A stretch of 7,097 bases of DNA from Actinomycetota bacterium. Lineage in GTDB: Bacteria > Actinomycetota > Acidimicrobiia > IMCC26256 > PALSA-610. Position 1 is the first letter of the stretch. Every line of letters begins with the position of its first letter. Below, piece after piece: positions 5,856-7,097 of this stretch. The stretch covers positions 1 to 7,097 of the forward strand of contig JAUZEI010000406.1 of assembly GCA_030839105.1 (NCBI GenBank). Reading direction: 5' to 3'. The notes below the pieces were generated by a model. The model ran no database searches and was not told the DNA's origin. It saw only the letters and a program-made list of their open reading frames with translations. The position numbers and the translations under genes were made by a program.

Positions 5856-5880
5856 CGCGGCGGTCAGCCGGTTGCCGCGC
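5855..5880. terminator. Possible bidirectional hairpin terminator between convergent genes
   Basis: GCGCGGC (5855-5861) pairs perfectly with GCCGCGC (5874-5880) around a 12-nt loop, extendable by two G-U pairs. It begins at the last base of the acyl-CoA dehydrogenase stop and lies in the 50-bp gap before the end of the convergent DUF6886 gene. There is no U-tract on either strand, so it is not a classical intrinsic terminator; U-less hairpins are reported as terminators in actinobacteria. An alternative weaker stem, AGCCG (5866-5870) with CGGCT (5880-5884), overlaps it. Confidence 0.4.
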
Positions 5881-5905
5881 GGCTAACGATTGGCTCGGAC
5901 CGAGA

Positions 5906-6472
5906 TCACGTCCCCTCGACGCGACCCGAACCCGGAAAGGTTCCGAGGTCGGGGAAACGTACGATGCTGAAGGGGAGCCCGCACGCGAGCGCCTGCGTCC
6001 GCAGTTGCGGAAGGTCGTCGACGAAGCGCAGCTCGATCCCGGCCGCGGCGTGCTTCTGGACGAGAGGACCGACGGGCTCGATCGATTCGGCGACGACCGG
6101 TTCGTGTGCGACCCACTGTCCTTCGGCATCGGGCCAGGGCGAGAACGGCCCGGCCGCGAACCGGTATTCGTACAGACGGCAGTCGTCGACCGCGTCGCGC
6201 CATTCGACGGGAATCGCCTGGACTCGCGTCGCCTCGGTCTCGAACAGCGCGCGCAGACGGTCGGCGCCGCCCGCGTCGTTCGCCCACACCGCGACCCTCG
6301 GGCAGTTGCGCGGGAACCAGTAGAGCGGGGCGCGGGCGGGATCGATTGCCCAGACCGCGGGTGCGACGCCCGGGTTCGAGCGCGGCACGTGCGGCCGGAA
6401 CTCCCGGATGTCGGCGTCCTCGCTGTAGTGCAACAGCCCAGCCGGCACCTCCGGGCGAATGGTCCAACCCAT
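5906..6472 (-). CDS. DUF6886 family protein (uncharacterised)
   Basis: Encodes 188 residues. The pattern LLHYSEDADIREFRPHVP (13-30), followed by APAVWAID (37-44) and PLYWFPRNCPRV (49-60), is the signature I associate with DUF6886, a small family of unknown function in actinobacteria and firmicutes. The conserved His-x-Ser-Glu-Asp near the start and the Trp/Tyr/Phe-rich YWFPR block could form a ligand site. No signal peptide or membrane helix is present, so it is probably cytosolic. The ATG at 6472 is used; a GTG at residue 9 is an alternative nearer the conserved start, but neither has a good RBS and no TAnnnT hexamer was found close upstream. It converges on the fadD-acyl-CoA dehydrogenase operon and diverges from the VOC gene, so it appears to be a single-gene unit. 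No function is proposed. Confidence 0.8.
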   Translation of the reverse strand: MGWTIRPEVPAGLLHYSEDADIREFRPHVPRSNPGVAPAVWAIDPARAPLYWFPRNCPRVAVWANDAGGADRLRALFETEATRVQAIPVEWRDAVDDCRLYEYRFAAGPFSPWPDAEGQWVAHEPVVAESIEPVGPLVQKHAAAGIELRFVDDLPQLRTQALACGLPFSIVRFPDLGTFPGSGRVEGT

Positions 6473-6521
6473 CGTCTGCAGTGTTCCAGGTCGACGGCTT
6501 CGCCACGAGTGCCCGCTGGCC

Positions 6522-6527
6522 TAGCCT
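6522..6527 (+). promoter_or_regulatory. Candidate -10 element (TAGCCT) for a leaderless VOC transcript
   Basis: TAGCCT fits TAnnnT and ends 7 nt before the GTG at 6535, the spacing expected when transcription starts at the first base of the start codon. No Shine-Dalgarno precedes the GTG. The -35 position (TTCGCC at 6499-6504, 17-nt spacer) matches the consensus poorly. Confidence 0.55.
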
Positions 6528-6534
6528 GCGCGGC

Positions 6535-6903
6535 GTGAAGGTCGTCGGGTTCGATCACGTCGTCGTCAACACCCTGAACGCGGAGGCGATGCTCGCCTTC
6601 TATTGCGACGAGCTCGGTCTCGAAGCGGAGCGCGTCGACGAGTGGCGCCGCGGCGAAGCCTTCTTCCCGTCGATCCGGGTGTCGCCCGAGACGCTCATCG
6701 ACCTCTTCCCGGCCGAGCGCACCGGCGAGAACATGGCTCACTTCTGCCTGGTGATCGCGCCCGAGAGTCTCGACGCGATCGCGGCGCGCTTTCCCGGGGC
6801 AATTCGCGCTGACGACCTGTTCGGGGCCCGGGGTTATGCGTCGAGCGTCTACATCCAGGATCCGGACGGCAACACCGTCGAGTTGCGTTTCTACGAGGAG
6901 TGA
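6535..6903 (+). CDS. VOC family (glyoxalase / dioxygenase fold) protein
   Basis: Encodes 122 residues from GTG. The start is chosen because the conserved first strand, VVGFDHVVVNT, begins at once and a -10-like hexamer lies just upstream; upstream codons in the frame run antisense to the DUF6886 gene. The single VOC module has two beta-alpha-beta-beta-beta repeats. Likely metal ligands are His8 (FDHVVV), His69 (MAHFCL) and Glu116 in DPDGNTVEL (109-117). FYCDELGLEAERVDEW (22-37) is the usual helix-to-strand segment of repeat one. Family members include glyoxalase I, fosfomycin and bleomycin resistance proteins, epimerases and extradiol dioxygenases, all of which use or derive from a metal site on a dimer. 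Short length and single-domain form favour a glyoxalase-like or binding role. The next gene starts 2 nt after the stop, so they form an operon. Confidence 0.88.
   Translation: MKVVGFDHVVVNTLNAEAMLAFYCDELGLEAERVDEWRRGEAFFPSIRVSPETLIDLFPAERTGENMAHFCLVIAPESLDAIAARFPGAIRADDLFGARGYASSVYIQDPDGNTVELRFYEE
6895..6900 (+). promoter_or_regulatory. Ribosome binding site (GAGGAG) for the TIGR03085-type gene
   Basis: GAGGAG encodes the last two residues of the VOC protein and lies 5 nt before the ATG at 6906, across the TGA stop. This arrangement favours coupled translation of the pair and fixes the downstream start. Confidence 0.7.
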
Positions 6904-6905
6904 AC

Positions 6906-7097
6906 ATGGCTGCGACCCAGGTGCTGCTGAAAGAGCGCGCCGCGCTGTGCGACACACTCGAGAAGTACGGCCCGGACGCGCCGACGTTGTGTGCCGGTTG
7001 GTTGACGCTCGATCTCGCCGCGCATCTCGTCGCGCGCGAGACGCGCTCCGACGCCGCGATCGGCCTGGTGTTCCCCCCGCTCGCCGGTCACCTGCAG
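6906..7097 (+). CDS. TIGR03085 / maleylpyruvate isomerase N-domain-like protein, N-terminal fragment (partial)
   Basis: The first 64 codons are present and the frame is open to the window end. ERAALCD (10-16), GPDAPTLCAGW (22-32), LDLAAHLVARE (35-45) and PPLAGH (57-62) match the pattern I associate with TIGR03085 proteins, an actinobacterial branch of the DinB/YfiT and mycothiol-dependent maleylpyruvate isomerase superfamily. These are four-helix bundles that bind a divalent metal through His, Glu/Asp and His; His40 would be the first ligand and the others lie beyond the window. Characterised relatives act with mycothiol or another thiol cofactor, or as metal-dependent S-transferases, but TIGR03085 itself has no settled function to my knowledge. 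A strong GAGGAG and 2-nt spacing tie it to the VOC gene. Confidence 0.8.
   Translation, partial: MAATQVLLKERAALCDTLEKYGPDAPTLCAGWLTLDLAAHLVARETRSDAAIGLVFPPLAGHLQ

Noticed and set aside
5866..5884. Second hairpin AGCCG/CGGCT in the convergent gap
   Set aside because: It overlaps the stronger 7-bp stem at 5855-5880, has only 5-bp arms and a 9-nt loop, and has no U-tract; mentioned only as an alternative fold.
6473..6534. Short palindromes (CTGCAG, GTCGAC, GGCCTAGCC) in the DUF6886/VOC divergent gap
   Set aside because: Each is a 6- to 9-bp site expected by chance in GC-rich DNA; no pair forms a convincing operator.
5821..6957. 378-residue open frame on the minus strand across the DUF6886 and VOC region
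   Set aside because: It spans both the convergent and divergent gaps and reads Arg/Ser/Thr-rich sequence in the wrong frame of DUF6886; no conserved motif.

Overview
The window is GC-rich, densely coded chromosomal DNA with the look of an actinobacterium (Actinomycetota, possibly Acidimicrobiia; the class is a guess). Support comes from strong G/C third-position bias, GTG starts, first genes that look leaderless (TAnnnT about 7-9 nt before the start codon, no Shine-Dalgarno), and families common in actinobacteria: a FadD17-like acyl-CoA synthetase, a TIGR03085-type protein and a DUF6886 protein. No RNA gene, mobile element, CRISPR array or long repeat was seen. No gap between genes exceeds 62 bp.

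Region 1 (1-2887, minus strand) is a tightly packed five-gene operon read right to left: a DUF6282-type metal-dependent hydrolase, an AhpD/carboxymuconolactone-decarboxylase-like protein (1-nt TAGTG overlap), a TesB-like double-hotdog thioesterase, a two-domain EthD/Dabb-like protein (8-nt gap, strong RBS), and the first 16 codons of a probable nitroreductase (ATGA overlap), cut by the window edge.

Region 2 (2888-2920) is a 33-bp divergent promoter region with a -10-like hexamer for each direction and a small palindrome over the plus-strand start codon.

Region 3 (2921-5855, plus strand) is a two-gene operon: a FadD17-like acyl-CoA synthetase, then an acyl-CoA dehydrogenase 4 nt downstream. 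Together they could activate an acid to its CoA thioester and introduce the alpha,beta double bond. The thioesterase, hydrolase and redox-type proteins of the divergent operon could act on the same CoA intermediates. That link is inferred from layout only.

Region 4 (5856-7097) looks unrelated: a short hairpin between convergent genes, a minus-strand DUF6886 gene, then a divergent plus-strand pair, a VOC (glyoxalase-fold) protein with a probable leaderless GTG start and a TIGR03085-type metal-binding protein truncated by the window end.

The strongest candidate for something undescribed is the divergent DUF6282/CMD/thioesterase/EthD-like/nitroreductase plus FadD/acyl-CoA dehydrogenase cluster. 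It resembles a catabolic module, but its substrate cannot be read from the sequence.
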